From Sinimarinibacterium arenosum (GTDB lineage Bacteria > Pseudomonadota > Gammaproteobacteria > Nevskiales > Nevskiaceae), in NCBI RefSeq assembly GCF_005047655.1, contig NZ_SUKF01000002.1:1-64000 (forward strand): a stretch of DNA of 64,000 nt, in the 5' to 3' direction. A program made the translations under genes and the position numbers. Positions 19,077-26,939 of the stretch are shown here, in pieces. How positions within the stretch are numbered: the first letter of the stretch is position 1; each line of letters begins with the position of its first letter. The notes under the pieces were generated by a model. The model made no database searches. It had not been told where the DNA came from and saw only the letters and a list, made by a program, of their open reading frames with translations.

Positions 19077-20171
19077 TCAGGCCGCCGCGTTGCCGGCCGC
19101 CAGCGGAAAGCTGACGGACTTCACCAAGGCGTGCACCGACAGGCCCGAACGCAGTTGCAGACGCTCTGCCGACAGGCGGGTGACGCGGGCGAGCAGACTC
19201 AGACCGTTGCAGTCCAGGGCCACCATCGCCGTGCTGTCGTCGGCGCGACCGATCGAGGTGATCGTGCCGGTGAGCACGTTCAGCGCGCTGATCTCCTGCG
19301 GTGCCTGCAATGCCAGCGTGACGTCCTGGGCACGCACCCAGACATTGACCTGGGAACCAACGGCGTGGTCCAGCTGCGGCACCCACAGGTCCCCGGCAGC
19401 ACAGTGCAGCCGGGTCAGCCGGTAGTGCGCATCGTGGCCCAGCACCTCTGCCGCGACCACGGCGCCGGCGTCGGGCCGGCGCGCGAACATCGGCAGGTCG
19501 GTGCGCGTCAGCACCGCGGCGGTCGGACCGGTCGCCAGCAGGCGGCCATTGCCGATGCAGACCAGATGCCCGGCAAGGCGTACGACCTCATCCAGTGCAT
19601 GGCTGACGTAGACGATCGGAATCTTCAGTTCGTCACGCAGGCGTTCAACGTACGGCAGGATCTCAGCCTTGCGCGCCGCATCGATCTGGCTCAGCGGTTC
19701 GTCCATCAACAGCAGCTGCGGCGCGCACAACAATGCGCGCCCGATCGCGACGCGCTGGCGTTCGCCACCAGACAGGCTGCCCGGATGCCGCGTCAGCAGC
19801 GGCTCGATGTCCAGCATCTCCACAAGCCGTGCATCGTCAGCCGCCGCGCGCCGGTCCGCTGCAAACCAGCGACCATAGCCAAGGTTCTGGCGCACTGTCA
19901 GATGGGGGAATAGCCGCGGTTCCTGGAACACGTAGCCGATGCGGCGCCGATGGGTCGGCACGAAGACCCCCACCGCGGTGTCGACCAGGACCGTCCCGCC
20001 GACCGTGATGCGCGCCTGCTGCGGTCGCAGCAGGCCGGCAATCGCCCGCACCAGCGTGGTCTTGCCCGAGCCGGACTGGCCGAACAGCGCGGTCAGACCC
20101 TGTGGACTGTCGAACGCGACCTGCAGTTCAAAGTCGCCCTGACGGTGCCGGATGTCGACGTGCAGGCTCAT
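19077..20171 (-). CDS. modC: Molybdate ABC transporter, ATP-binding protein
   Basis: The 364-residue ATPase has Walker A GQSGSGKTTLVRAIAG, signature LSGGERQRVAIGRALL, Walker B LLLMDEPLSQID and the H-loop region VSHALDEV. The last 75 residues form a TOBE/Mop domain (INVLTGTITSIG-like start) that binds molybdate and is diagnostic for ModC. It powers molybdate uptake through ModB. Start overlaps the modB stop (ATGA). It ends the modABC operon; no clear intrinsic terminator follows. Confidence 0.96.
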   Translation of the reverse strand: MSLHVDIRHRQGDFELQVAFDSPQGLTALFGQSGSGKTTLVRAIAGLLRPQQARITVGGTVLVDTAVGVFVPTHRRRIGYVFQEPRLFPHLTVRQNLGYGRWFAADRRAAADDARLVEMLDIEPLLTRHPGSLSGGERQRVAIGRALLCAPQLLLMDEPLSQIDAARKAEILPYVERLRDELKIPIVYVSHALDEVVRLAGHLVCIGNGRLLATGPTAAVLTRTDLPMFARRPDAGAVVAAEVLGHDAHYRLTRLHCAAGDLWVPQLDHAVGSQVNVWVRAQDVTLALQAPQEISALNVLTGTITSIGRADDSTAMVALDCNGLSLLARVTRLSAERLQLRSGLSVHALVKSVSFPLAAGNAAA

Positions 20172-20857
20172 GCGCCGGAGGCCCGCTTGCGCCCGCGCCG
20201 CGCCAGCCACTCGGACGCCATCAGGGCGAGCATCGATACCGCAACGGCCACCGCGGTCAGTCGCAGCGCCTGCGCATCGGCGCCGGGCATCTGCGTATAG
20301 GTGTAGATCGCGCTCGCCAGCGTCTGCGTCTCGCCGGGAATATTGGACACGAAGGTGATGGTGGCGCCGAACTCGCCCATCGCGCGCGCGAACGCCAGGA
20401 TCATGCCGGAAACAATGCCCGGCCCGATCAGCGGCAAGGTCACGGTGGCGAACACCCACAGCGGGCGCGCGCCCAGCGTCGATGCCGCCTCCTCCAGGCG
20501 CGGATCAACCGCTTCCAGCGACAGCCGGATCGCGCGCACCATCAACGGAAAGCCCATCACCGCGGCCGCCAGCGCGGCGCCGGTCCAGCGAAACGCGAAG
20601 ACGATGCCCAGATGCTCGGCCAGGAAGCGGCCGGCGAAGCCCTGCGTGCCGAAGCTGAGCAACAGCAGATAGCCCGTCACCACCGGGGGCAAGGTCAACG
20701 GCAGATGGATCAGGCCGTCGATGACGACGATGCCGGGGAAGCGCCAGCGCGCCAGCAGATAGGCCGCCAGCACCGCGAACGGCAGGCTGGCCAGCACCGC
20801 GACAGCGGCCACGCGCAGGGACAGCGACAGCGCCGTCCATTCGTCCGGACTCAGCAA
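20168..20857 (-). CDS. modB: Molybdate ABC transporter, permease
   Basis: The 229-residue protein has about six membrane segments and the permease EAA loop (EEAASTLGARPLWVFATVTL). Residues LHLPLTLPPVVTGYLLLL and RAMGEFGATITFVSNIPGET are strongly conserved in ModB. The start was placed at TTG (then LSPDEWTALSLSLRV), which gives the usual ModB opening and length, just after the modA stop; a longer ATG frame would overlap modA and encode an Arg-rich stretch with no family support. It is coupled to modC by a four-base overlap. Confidence 0.93.
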   Translation of the reverse strand: MLSPDEWTALSLSLRVAAVAVLASLPFAVLAAYLLARWRFPGIVVIDGLIHLPLTLPPVVTGYLLLLSFGTQGFAGRFLAEHLGIVFAFRWTGAALAAAVMGFPLMVRAIRLSLEAVDPRLEEAASTLGARPLWVFATVTLPLIGPGIVSGMILAFARAMGEFGATITFVSNIPGETQTLASAIYTYTQMPGADAQALRLTAVAVAVSMLALMASEWLARRGRKRASGA

Positions 20858-20861
20858 GGTG

Positions 20862-21743
20862 TCAGGGCTCCGACAGCGCCGGCCGCGGCGCCTCCGTCGC
20901 GACGAAGCCCCAGCGCATGAAGATCTTCTGCGCTGCATCTGCCTCGAGGAACCGCAGCAGCGCGGCGGCCTGTGCGTTGTCCGATTTCGCGATCACGGCG
21001 GCAGGGTAAACGATCGGTTCATGACTGTCCTGCGGAAAGACGTCCAGCACCCGCACCTGCGGATCAGCCACCGCATCGGAAGCGTAGACGATGCCCAGCG
21101 GCATCTCGCCACGGGATACCAGCCTCAGCGCGGCGCGGACGTTTTCCGCCAGAACAGTGTGCGTCTGCACCGCATCCCAGACCGCCAGCGACTGCAGGGC
21201 CTGACGACCGTAGCTGCCCGCCGGCACCGCCGGATTGCACAGCACCAGACGTCCGCCGCCCAGTGCGCCCCTCAGATCGAAGCCCGGCGCAATACGCAGC
21301 TGCAGCGCGGAGACTGACGGGGCCACCAGTACCAGCTGGTTGCGCAGCAGATCGCGCCGGCTGTCCGGGCCGATCAGCCCGCGCTCGCCCACGTAGTCCA
21401 TCCATTGCTGGTTGGCAGAAAAGAAGACATCCGCCGGCGCCCCCTGCTCGATCTGGCGTGCCAGCGTGCTGCTCGCGGCATAGGTATTCAGCGTCTGAAT
21501 GCCGCTGTCGGCAGTCCACGCCGCAGTCGCCTCATCCAGCGCATCCTTCAGGCTCGCCGCGGCAAATACCCGCACCGGCGCAGGTTCCGCCGCAGCGAGC
21601 CCGCTGTACGACAGTACCGGCATCAGACCCAGCATCAGCGCGACGATCCGCAGCTGCTTGCACAGAACACCCTGCAGGCGCAGCCGCCCGCCTGGAGGCG
21701 AACAGACGCTTCGGGTTCGCATTGGATTGAACATTGCGTGCAT
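20862..21743 (-). CDS. modA: Molybdate ABC transporter, periplasmic binding protein
   Basis: The 293-residue precursor has an unusually long N-terminus before the hydrophobic signal core (LRIVALMLGLMPVLSYSGLA), with cleavage likely after AAA near residue 54. The mature part shows ModA features: VRVFAAASLKDALDEA, ADVFFSANQQWMDYV, and NPAVPAGSYGRQAL. It captures molybdate or tungstate in the periplasm. The start chosen has GAGG about seven bases upstream; an internal ATG 21 bases later gives a shorter signal peptide. A ModE-like operator lies 35-58 bases upstream, so the operon should be repressed when molybdate is plentiful. Confidence 0.93.
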   Translation of the reverse strand: MHAMFNPMRTRSVCSPPGGRLRLQGVLCKQLRIVALMLGLMPVLSYSGLAAAEPAPVRVFAAASLKDALDEATAAWTADSGIQTLNTYAASSTLARQIEQGAPADVFFSANQQWMDYVGERGLIGPDSRRDLLRNQLVLVAPSVSALQLRIAPGFDLRGALGGGRLVLCNPAVPAGSYGRQALQSLAVWDAVQTHTVLAENVRAALRLVSRGEMPLGIVYASDAVADPQVRVLDVFPQDSHEPIVYPAAVIAKSDNAQAAALLRFLEADAAQKIFMRWGFVATEAPRPALSEP

Positions 21744-21777
21744 CGGATCGCCTCTACTGCGTGGCCAACGTATCCAC

Positions 21778-21801
21778 CGATAGTATGTCAACTACATAAC
21801 G
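21778..21801 (-). promoter_or_regulatory. ModE-like operator upstream of modA
   Basis: One half reads CTACATAACG and the other CGATAGTATG, with GTC between. Compared with the E. coli modA operator as I remember it (CGTTATAT half, GTC, then CTACATAACG half), 18 of 24 positions agree, including a run of ten. It sits 35-58 bases upstream of the modA start codon, the position expected for repression. The comparison is from memory and was not computed against a matrix. Confidence 0.65.
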
Positions 21802-22098
21802 AGATTGCAGAACCGGATTTAGCAAGGACGATGCCACTGCCCGGCACGGCACTCCGGGCTGCGACAGCAGCATGGCGCCACCGGAGACGCCATAGCACGG
21901 CGCGTCAACGGCGGTGGATTTGTCGGTTTTGCGACACGGGATGTCGTCTTTTCACCAAGCTTGGACGTTGAACTCCACGGCATCTTCCCGGCGTATCGTC
22001 AGGATCGAATTTCAACAGCGGCGGGAACTTAGCGCCGACCCGAACCCGTCCCCGCATAAGGCAACGGCGATTCGGACCCGCTTGGCATCATGGTTGCT

Positions 22099-22131
22099 TT
22101 GACGTTTATTTATATAGTCGACTATATGATT
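22099..22131 (+). promoter_or_regulatory. Promoter overlapped by a ModE-like operator, TonB-receptor operon
   Basis: A -35-like TTGACG at 22099-22104 and a -10-like TATATG at 22123-22128 flank an 18-base spacer. The 16-bp perfect palindrome ATATAGTCGACTATAT (22112-22127) fills most of it. A 24-base window at 22108-22131 matches the remembered E. coli modA operator at 16 of 24 positions, with TTATAT, GTCG and CTA shared. Binding of ModE here would block RNA polymerase. The start codon used for the receptor lies 45 bases downstream. Confidence 0.6.
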
Positions 22132-22175
22132 AAATCGCAATGACCTCCCGCCGCCGCTCTACACAGGATCCCGCC

Positions 22176-24233
22176 ATGCGCGCCGTACCGCCCTTCTCCC
22201 TGCATCGAACCATCACCCTGATCCTGGCGACGTTCGCGATCGGCACCCATGCCGCCGATGACCTGGCGATGGACCCACCCGAACTCCTGGCCAGTGCCGA
22301 AATTCCTGCGGCATTCACACTCGGCAGCATCGAAGTCGAGGCGAGTCGCCCGGAGCTCGACACCGACAGCCAGGTCGAACTCGGCATCGACCAGATCCGT
22401 GCCGAAGACCGCCAGACCGTCGGCGCCGCCATCAGTCTGGCGCCCGGCGTTTACATGGGCCGCGTCGGCGCGCGTAACGAGGAGGTCGCCCACATTCGCG
22501 GCTTCGACCTGCGCCAGGTGCCGCTGTTCATCGACGGCATTCCGGTCTACGTGCCTTATGACGGCTATGTCGACCTTGGCCGCTTCACCACCTCTGACCT
22601 TGCCCGCATCGACATCGCCCGCGGCTTCGGCTCGCTGATCTACGGCGCCAATACGCTGGGCGGCGCGATCAATCTGGTCAGTCGTCGGCCGACCGAAGCC
22701 TTCGAGCTGGACGCCGGTGCGCAGCAGGATTTCAGCGACGACGGCGATGCAATCCGCAGCAATGTCTACGCGAATCTCGGCAGTCGTCAGGGTGCGTGGT
22801 ACGGCCAGCTCGGCGTCGCTTATCGCGATCGGGATCACGATGAGCTGCCGGACGACTACACGCCGACGATGGTTGAGGACGGCGGCGAACGCGACAACAG
22901 TGATTCGAATGACCGCCGGCTATCGATGAAGCTCGGCTGGACGCCGCGCGATGGTGGCGAGTACGTGATCGGCTACAACCGCCAGGACGGCGAGAAGGGC
23001 ACACCGCCTTACGCCGGCACGGTCGACGGCGTGCGTGCGCGCTACTGGCGATGGCCGGCGTGGGACAAGCAGAGCGCCTACCTGATGACGCGTACGGCGC
23101 TCGGCGCGCATGAGCTGAAGCTGCGCCTTTACCACGACACCTTCAAGAACTCGCTGTTCTCGTACGACGACGCCACCTACACCACAATCACCAAGCCCTA
23201 CGCATTCCGCAGCCGGTACGACGACTACACCAACGGCGCCGCCGTCGAGGGCGGCATCCAGGCGGCCGACAGCAATCGCCTGCGCCTGGCCGCAACCTGG
23301 AAGGACGACATCCATCGCGAACACAACGAAGGTGAGCCGGTGCGCCACTTCAAGGACCGCAGCTGGACCATCGCCGCGGAGGACACGCAGGCGCTGGCAC
23401 CGCGCTGGTCGCTGGTCACCGGCCTGGCGCACGAGGCGCGGCAGAGCCTGCAGGCGCAGGACTACAACAGCGGGACCGACACCGTCAGCGACTTCGCCCG
23501 CGACGACAACACCGCGCTCAGCGGCCAGATCGGCGTGTTCTTTGCGGCCTCCAGCGCCACACAGCTGCGTGCGACCTATGCGCATCGCAACCGCTTCCCG
23601 ACGATCAAGGATCGCTATTCCTACCGTCTCGGCACCGCGATCCCGAACGAGTCGCTCAGCACCGAGACCGCCGATCACTTCGAACTCGGATACGTAGCCC
23701 AGCTGCTCAATGCGCTGCACGCGGACATCGCGCTCTACACCAGCGGCATCAGCGATCTGATCCAGCAGGTCAGCATCGACGACAGCGCCTGCAACAGCCC
23801 GCCGTGCTCGCAGCAACAGAACGTCGGCAAGGTGCGCGCACAGGGCGTCGACATGGCACTGCACGGCGGCTGGCACAGCCTGCGCTATGTACTGAACTAC
23901 AGCTATCTGGATCGCAGCAACCGTTCCGATCCCGGCGTCGAGCTGACCGACGCACCACATCATCAGGGCTTCGCTTCGCTAAGCTGGGATGCCACCCCGC
24001 TGTGGTCGCTCAGCGCCAATGCGGACGCCCTGTCCGGACGCTATTCCAGCAGCGATGGCCGCCAGCGCGCCGCCGGCTTCGCCGTGTTCGGGCTGTCGAC
24101 GCGCTATCACCTGACCCCGGAAATCGCGCTGGGCCTGGGCGTGCACAATCTCGCCGATCGCCTGTACGAATACAGCGAGGGCTATCCCGAACCCGGCCGC
24201 AGCTACTTCGTCCGCGTCGAGGCTGCGCTGTGA
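22176..24233 (+). CDS. TonB-dependent outer-membrane receptor, ModE-linked
   Basis: The 685-residue precursor has a signal peptide (HRTITLILATFAIGTHA), a plug domain (about residues 55-165, with RGFDLRQVPLFIDGIPVYVP and SLIYGANTLGGAINLVSRRP) and a 22-strand barrel ending in a C-terminal aromatic-rich strand (GRSYFVRVEAAL). Such receptors import bound metals, siderophores or cofactors using TonB energy. The start chosen has AGGA eight bases upstream and gives a clean signal peptide; an ATG 36 bases earlier directly abuts the operator. It is the first gene of an operon ending in modE, so a molybdenum- or tungsten-related ligand is inferred. A siderophore or iron complex remains possible. Confidence 0.9.
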   Translation: MRAVPPFSLHRTITLILATFAIGTHAADDLAMDPPELLASAEIPAAFTLGSIEVEASRPELDTDSQVELGIDQIRAEDRQTVGAAISLAPGVYMGRVGARNEEVAHIRGFDLRQVPLFIDGIPVYVPYDGYVDLGRFTTSDLARIDIARGFGSLIYGANTLGGAINLVSRRPTEAFELDAGAQQDFSDDGDAIRSNVYANLGSRQGAWYGQLGVAYRDRDHDELPDDYTPTMVEDGGERDNSDSNDRRLSMKLGWTPRDGGEYVIGYNRQDGEKGTPPYAGTVDGVRARYWRWPAWDKQSAYLMTRTALGAHELKLRLYHDTFKNSLFSYDDATYTTITKPYAFRSRYDDYTNGAAVEGGIQAADSNRLRLAATWKDDIHREHNEGEPVRHFKDRSWTIAAEDTQALAPRWSLVTGLAHEARQSLQAQDYNSGTDTVSDFARDDNTALSGQIGVFFAASSATQLRATYAHRNRFPTIKDRYSYRLGTAIPNESLSTETADHFELGYVAQLLNALHADIALYTSGISDLIQQVSIDDSACNSPPCSQQQNVGKVRAQGVDMALHGGWHSLRYVLNYSYLDRSNRSDPGVELTDAPHHQGFASLSWDATPLWSLSANADALSGRYSSSDGRQRAAGFAVFGLSTRYHLTPEIALGLGVHNLADRLYEYSEGYPEPGRSYFVRVEAAL

Positions 24234-25555
24234 GCGGGGTCCGGCCGATCTCGCCGCGCCGACGCCGTCTGCTCGCCGGACTCGGCGGCGCACTGACCTT
24301 GGCGCCGCTGGCCCGCTGCCTCGCGTCAAACGATGCACACGCCCAGACACCGGTCGTCGTCGTCACCGCCTACCCGGACGAAGTGATGTCGCGCATCGAG
24401 GCGGCATTTCACACCACGTACCCGCAGTACCGGCTGCAGTTCGTCTGGCGCATGCCCAACGACGCGCTGCCGTATCTGCTGCAGGATCACCAGGCCGGCG
24501 CCGATGTCTACTGGTCCGCCTCGCCACGCACCTACGCCGCACTGAAGCAGGCCGGCGCGCTGCGACAGCTGCCGCAAACGCTGCGCACGCTGCCGGGACG
24601 CATCGGCGGCGCACAGATCGCGGACGTCGAGGGCCACTTCGTGGCGACAGAAGTCGCCGGCTACGGCTTCGCCTACGACCTCGCACAACTCGACGCGCTG
24701 CACCTGCCGGTGCCGGCGGACTGGGACGCCCTGCGCGATCCGCGCTACGCCGGCCGCGTGGCGTTGCCGATTCCGGCCACGGTCGGCTTTGCCCCGGTGA
24801 TGGTCGACATCGTGCTGCAGGCCTACGGCTGGGATGCCGGCTGGGCGCTGTGGAGCGAGATTGCCGGCAACGCCCAGCTGGTGGACCGCGGCGCAAGCTT
24901 TGTCACCGACAAAGTCGGTCGCGGCGACTGCGCGGTCGGCCTCAGCATCGACTTCTTCGTCGCCTCCGCGATCGCCAACGGCCAGCCGCTGCGCTTCGCC
25001 TACCCGCGCCACAATGGCATCAACCCCGGACAGGTCGCGATCACCACGGACGCCCCCAACCCCGAGGGCGCCGAAGCGTTCACCGCGTTCGTGCTGTCGG
25101 AAGCAGGCCAGCGTGTGCTGCTGCATCCGGACATTCGCAAGCTGCCAGCGCGCCCGGGCGTCTATGCCGACGCGCCGGCCGGCTATTACAACCCCTACGC
25201 GGCCGCCAGGGCCGGCGGTCTCGACTACAACGCTGCGCGCGGACAGCCGCGTCTGGCCCTGAGCGCGGCGCTGTTCCAGCAGATGTGGGTGGAACCGCAC
25301 AAGGAACAGCGTGCCTTATGGCAGCGCGTGCATGCGGCCGAAGCTGCAGGGATTGCGGTCGGCGATGCGCGCGCGGCCCTGAGTGCCGTCCCCTTGTCCG
25401 AAACCCAGGCCGATGCGCTGGCCCCGATGTTCAAGCGACGCCTGGAGGGCAGCGTGGACACAGAACGCTCGACGCTGGAGCGGCGCTGGGCGCGCTTCGC
25501 GGCGCAACAACGCTCGATCGCCGCACGCATCCTCGACACACAAGGTGCCGCATGA
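24230..25555 (+). CDS. Tat-exported periplasmic solute-binding protein (Fe3+-type fold), no permease
   Basis: The 441-residue protein starts at a GTG overlapping the receptor stop (GTGA). Its N-terminus SPRRRRLLAGLGGALTLAPL is a twin-arginine-type signal, with cleavage probable after DAHA. The binding domain resembles ferric-type extracellular binding proteins: VVVVTAYPDEVMSRIEAAFH, LPIPATVGFAPVMV, and FAYPRHNGINPGQVAITTDA. About 100 residues after the usual end form a helical, Arg/Ala/Glu-rich extension with no known match. No ABC permease or ATPase accompanies it, so it may deliver to another transporter or act as a ligand chaperone. It is not ModA-like, so a molybdate ligand is not proven. 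Confidence 0.82.
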   Translation: MSGVRPISPRRRRLLAGLGGALTLAPLARCLASNDAHAQTPVVVVTAYPDEVMSRIEAAFHTTYPQYRLQFVWRMPNDALPYLLQDHQAGADVYWSASPRTYAALKQAGALRQLPQTLRTLPGRIGGAQIADVEGHFVATEVAGYGFAYDLAQLDALHLPVPADWDALRDPRYAGRVALPIPATVGFAPVMVDIVLQAYGWDAGWALWSEIAGNAQLVDRGASFVTDKVGRGDCAVGLSIDFFVASAIANGQPLRFAYPRHNGINPGQVAITTDAPNPEGAEAFTAFVLSEAGQRVLLHPDIRKLPARPGVYADAPAGYYNPYAAARAGGLDYNAARGQPRLALSAALFQQMWVEPHKEQRALWQRVHAAEAAGIAVGDARAALSAVPLSETQADALAPMFKRRLEGSVDTERSTLERRWARFAAQQRSIAARILDTQGAA

Positions 25556-26922
25556 AGACATTGCCTCTGCACATCGCCACCGCGGTGATTGCCGGCCTGA
25601 TCGCGCTGACGGCGCCGGCGCACGCGCACGCGACAGTATCCGTGCAAACCGACGCCCCGACGATCGAACGTTCGGGACGCGATGCCTTCAGTCAGCCGTG
25701 GCCGGATCTGGACACCGACACGCTGCAGACCTTCCTGCGCGGACGCACGCTGTTCCATCAGAGCTGGATCATTGCGCCGGCGCAGGATCAGGCCCACGAC
25801 GGCCTCGGCCCGCTGTACAACCGCCTGGCCTGCATCTCCTGCCATCCGAAGAACGGCCGCGGGCGCGCACCCGATACGCCGCTGGAACGCATGCAGTCGA
25901 TGCTGGTGCGGCTGTCGGTACCCGGACCTGCCGGGCGCGCGCCGCAACCGCATCCGCGTTACGGCGACCAGCTCAACGAAGACGGCGTTCCCGGTGTCGC
26001 CGGCGAAGGTCTGGCCGGCATTGTCTGGCAGTACTCGCACATCCCCCTCGCCGACGGCAGCGTGGTCGAGCTGCGCGCGCCGCAGCTGCAGTTCCGCGAC
26101 CTGGCCTACGGCCCGCTGGACGACGCGCTGACTTCGCCGCGCGTCGGCCCACCGGTATTCGGTCTGGGGCTGATCGACGCTGTCGCCGACGACAGCTTGC
26201 AGGCGCTGGCGGACGAGGCCAAGCCGGACGGCGTGCGCGGACGCGTCAATGTCCTCATAGGGGACGACGGCAGCCGCAGCTTCGGGCGCTTCGGCCTGAA
26301 GGCCAACACGCCCAGCCTGCGCGCACAGATCACCGGCGCGATGATCGGCGATCTGGGCATCACCTCCTCCCTGCATCCGCAAGAGAACTGCACTGCACAA
26401 CAGGCGGCCTGCCGGCAGGCCGGCAGCGGCGGCAGCCCCGAGCTGACCGACGCACAGCTGGACCAGCTGGAAACCTATCTGGCGCTGGTTGCGGTACCGG
26501 CGCGACGCCATGTGGACGATCCCGGCGTGCGCCAGGGCGAGCAGCAGTTCGCCGCCATCGGCTGTGCGCTGTGCCACCGTCCGCAGCTGCAGACCGCGGC
26601 ACAGACGCGCTATCCGCAACTGGCAAACCGCCGCTTCGCGCCGTACTCCGATCTGCTGCTGCACGACATGGGAGACGGCCTGGCCGACGGCCGACCGGAT
26701 TACAGCGCCGGCGGTCGCGACTGGCGCACGCCGCCGCTGTGGGGCCTCGGCCGCTTCGCCGAGATCAACGAGCACACGCAGCTGCTGCACGACGGCCGCG
26801 CGCGCAGTTTCGAGGAGGCGATTCTGTGGCATGGCGGCGAGGCACAGACTGCGCGCGATCGCTACGCCGCACTGCCGCAGCCGCAACGACAAACCCTGCT
26901 GGAGTTTCTCGCGTCGCTGTAA
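25552..26922 (+). CDS. Di-haem oxidoreductase-family cytochrome c (DUF1111)
   Basis: The 456-residue exported protein (signal peptide with AHAHA cleavage region) carries two CxxCH haem c motifs, CISCH at residues 94-98 and CALCH at 338-342. The C-terminal TPPLWGLGRFAEINEHTQLL and LHDGRARSFEEAILWHGGEA are hallmarks of the DUF1111 / di-haem oxidoreductase family, distantly related to MauG and cytochrome c peroxidase. Members often accompany TonB receptors and metal-uptake genes; the reaction is unknown. An electron-transfer step on the incoming ligand, for example metal reduction, is a guess. It overlaps the binding-protein gene by four bases (ATGA), so the two are co-translated. Confidence 0.88.
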   Translation: MKTLPLHIATAVIAGLIALTAPAHAHATVSVQTDAPTIERSGRDAFSQPWPDLDTDTLQTFLRGRTLFHQSWIIAPAQDQAHDGLGPLYNRLACISCHPKNGRGRAPDTPLERMQSMLVRLSVPGPAGRAPQPHPRYGDQLNEDGVPGVAGEGLAGIVWQYSHIPLADGSVVELRAPQLQFRDLAYGPLDDALTSPRVGPPVFGLGLIDAVADDSLQALADEAKPDGVRGRVNVLIGDDGSRSFGRFGLKANTPSLRAQITGAMIGDLGITSSLHPQENCTAQQAACRQAGSGGSPELTDAQLDQLETYLALVAVPARRHVDDPGVRQGEQQFAAIGCALCHRPQLQTAAQTRYPQLANRRFAPYSDLLLHDMGDGLADGRPDYSAGGRDWRTPPLWGLGRFAEINEHTQLLHDGRARSFEEAILWHGGEAQTARDRYAALPQPQRQTLLEFLASL

Positions 26923-26939
26923 TTCGGCAACAATGCCGG

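Larger units (their letters stand above)
21744..22175. other. Divergent regulatory region between modABC and the TonB-receptor operon
   Basis: No credible gene lies in these 432 bases. The region holds a ModE-like site next to modA and another next to the TonB receptor gene, each described separately. The 300 bases between them show no further palindromes or recognisable promoters. The last 80 bases are markedly AT-rich compared with the surrounding genome, as expected for a regulated promoter. Confidence 0.6.

Noticed and set aside
22920-23963. 347-residue open frame on the minus strand within the TonB receptor gene
   Set aside because: The plus-strand receptor has plug and barrel signatures throughout this interval; the antisense frame has none.
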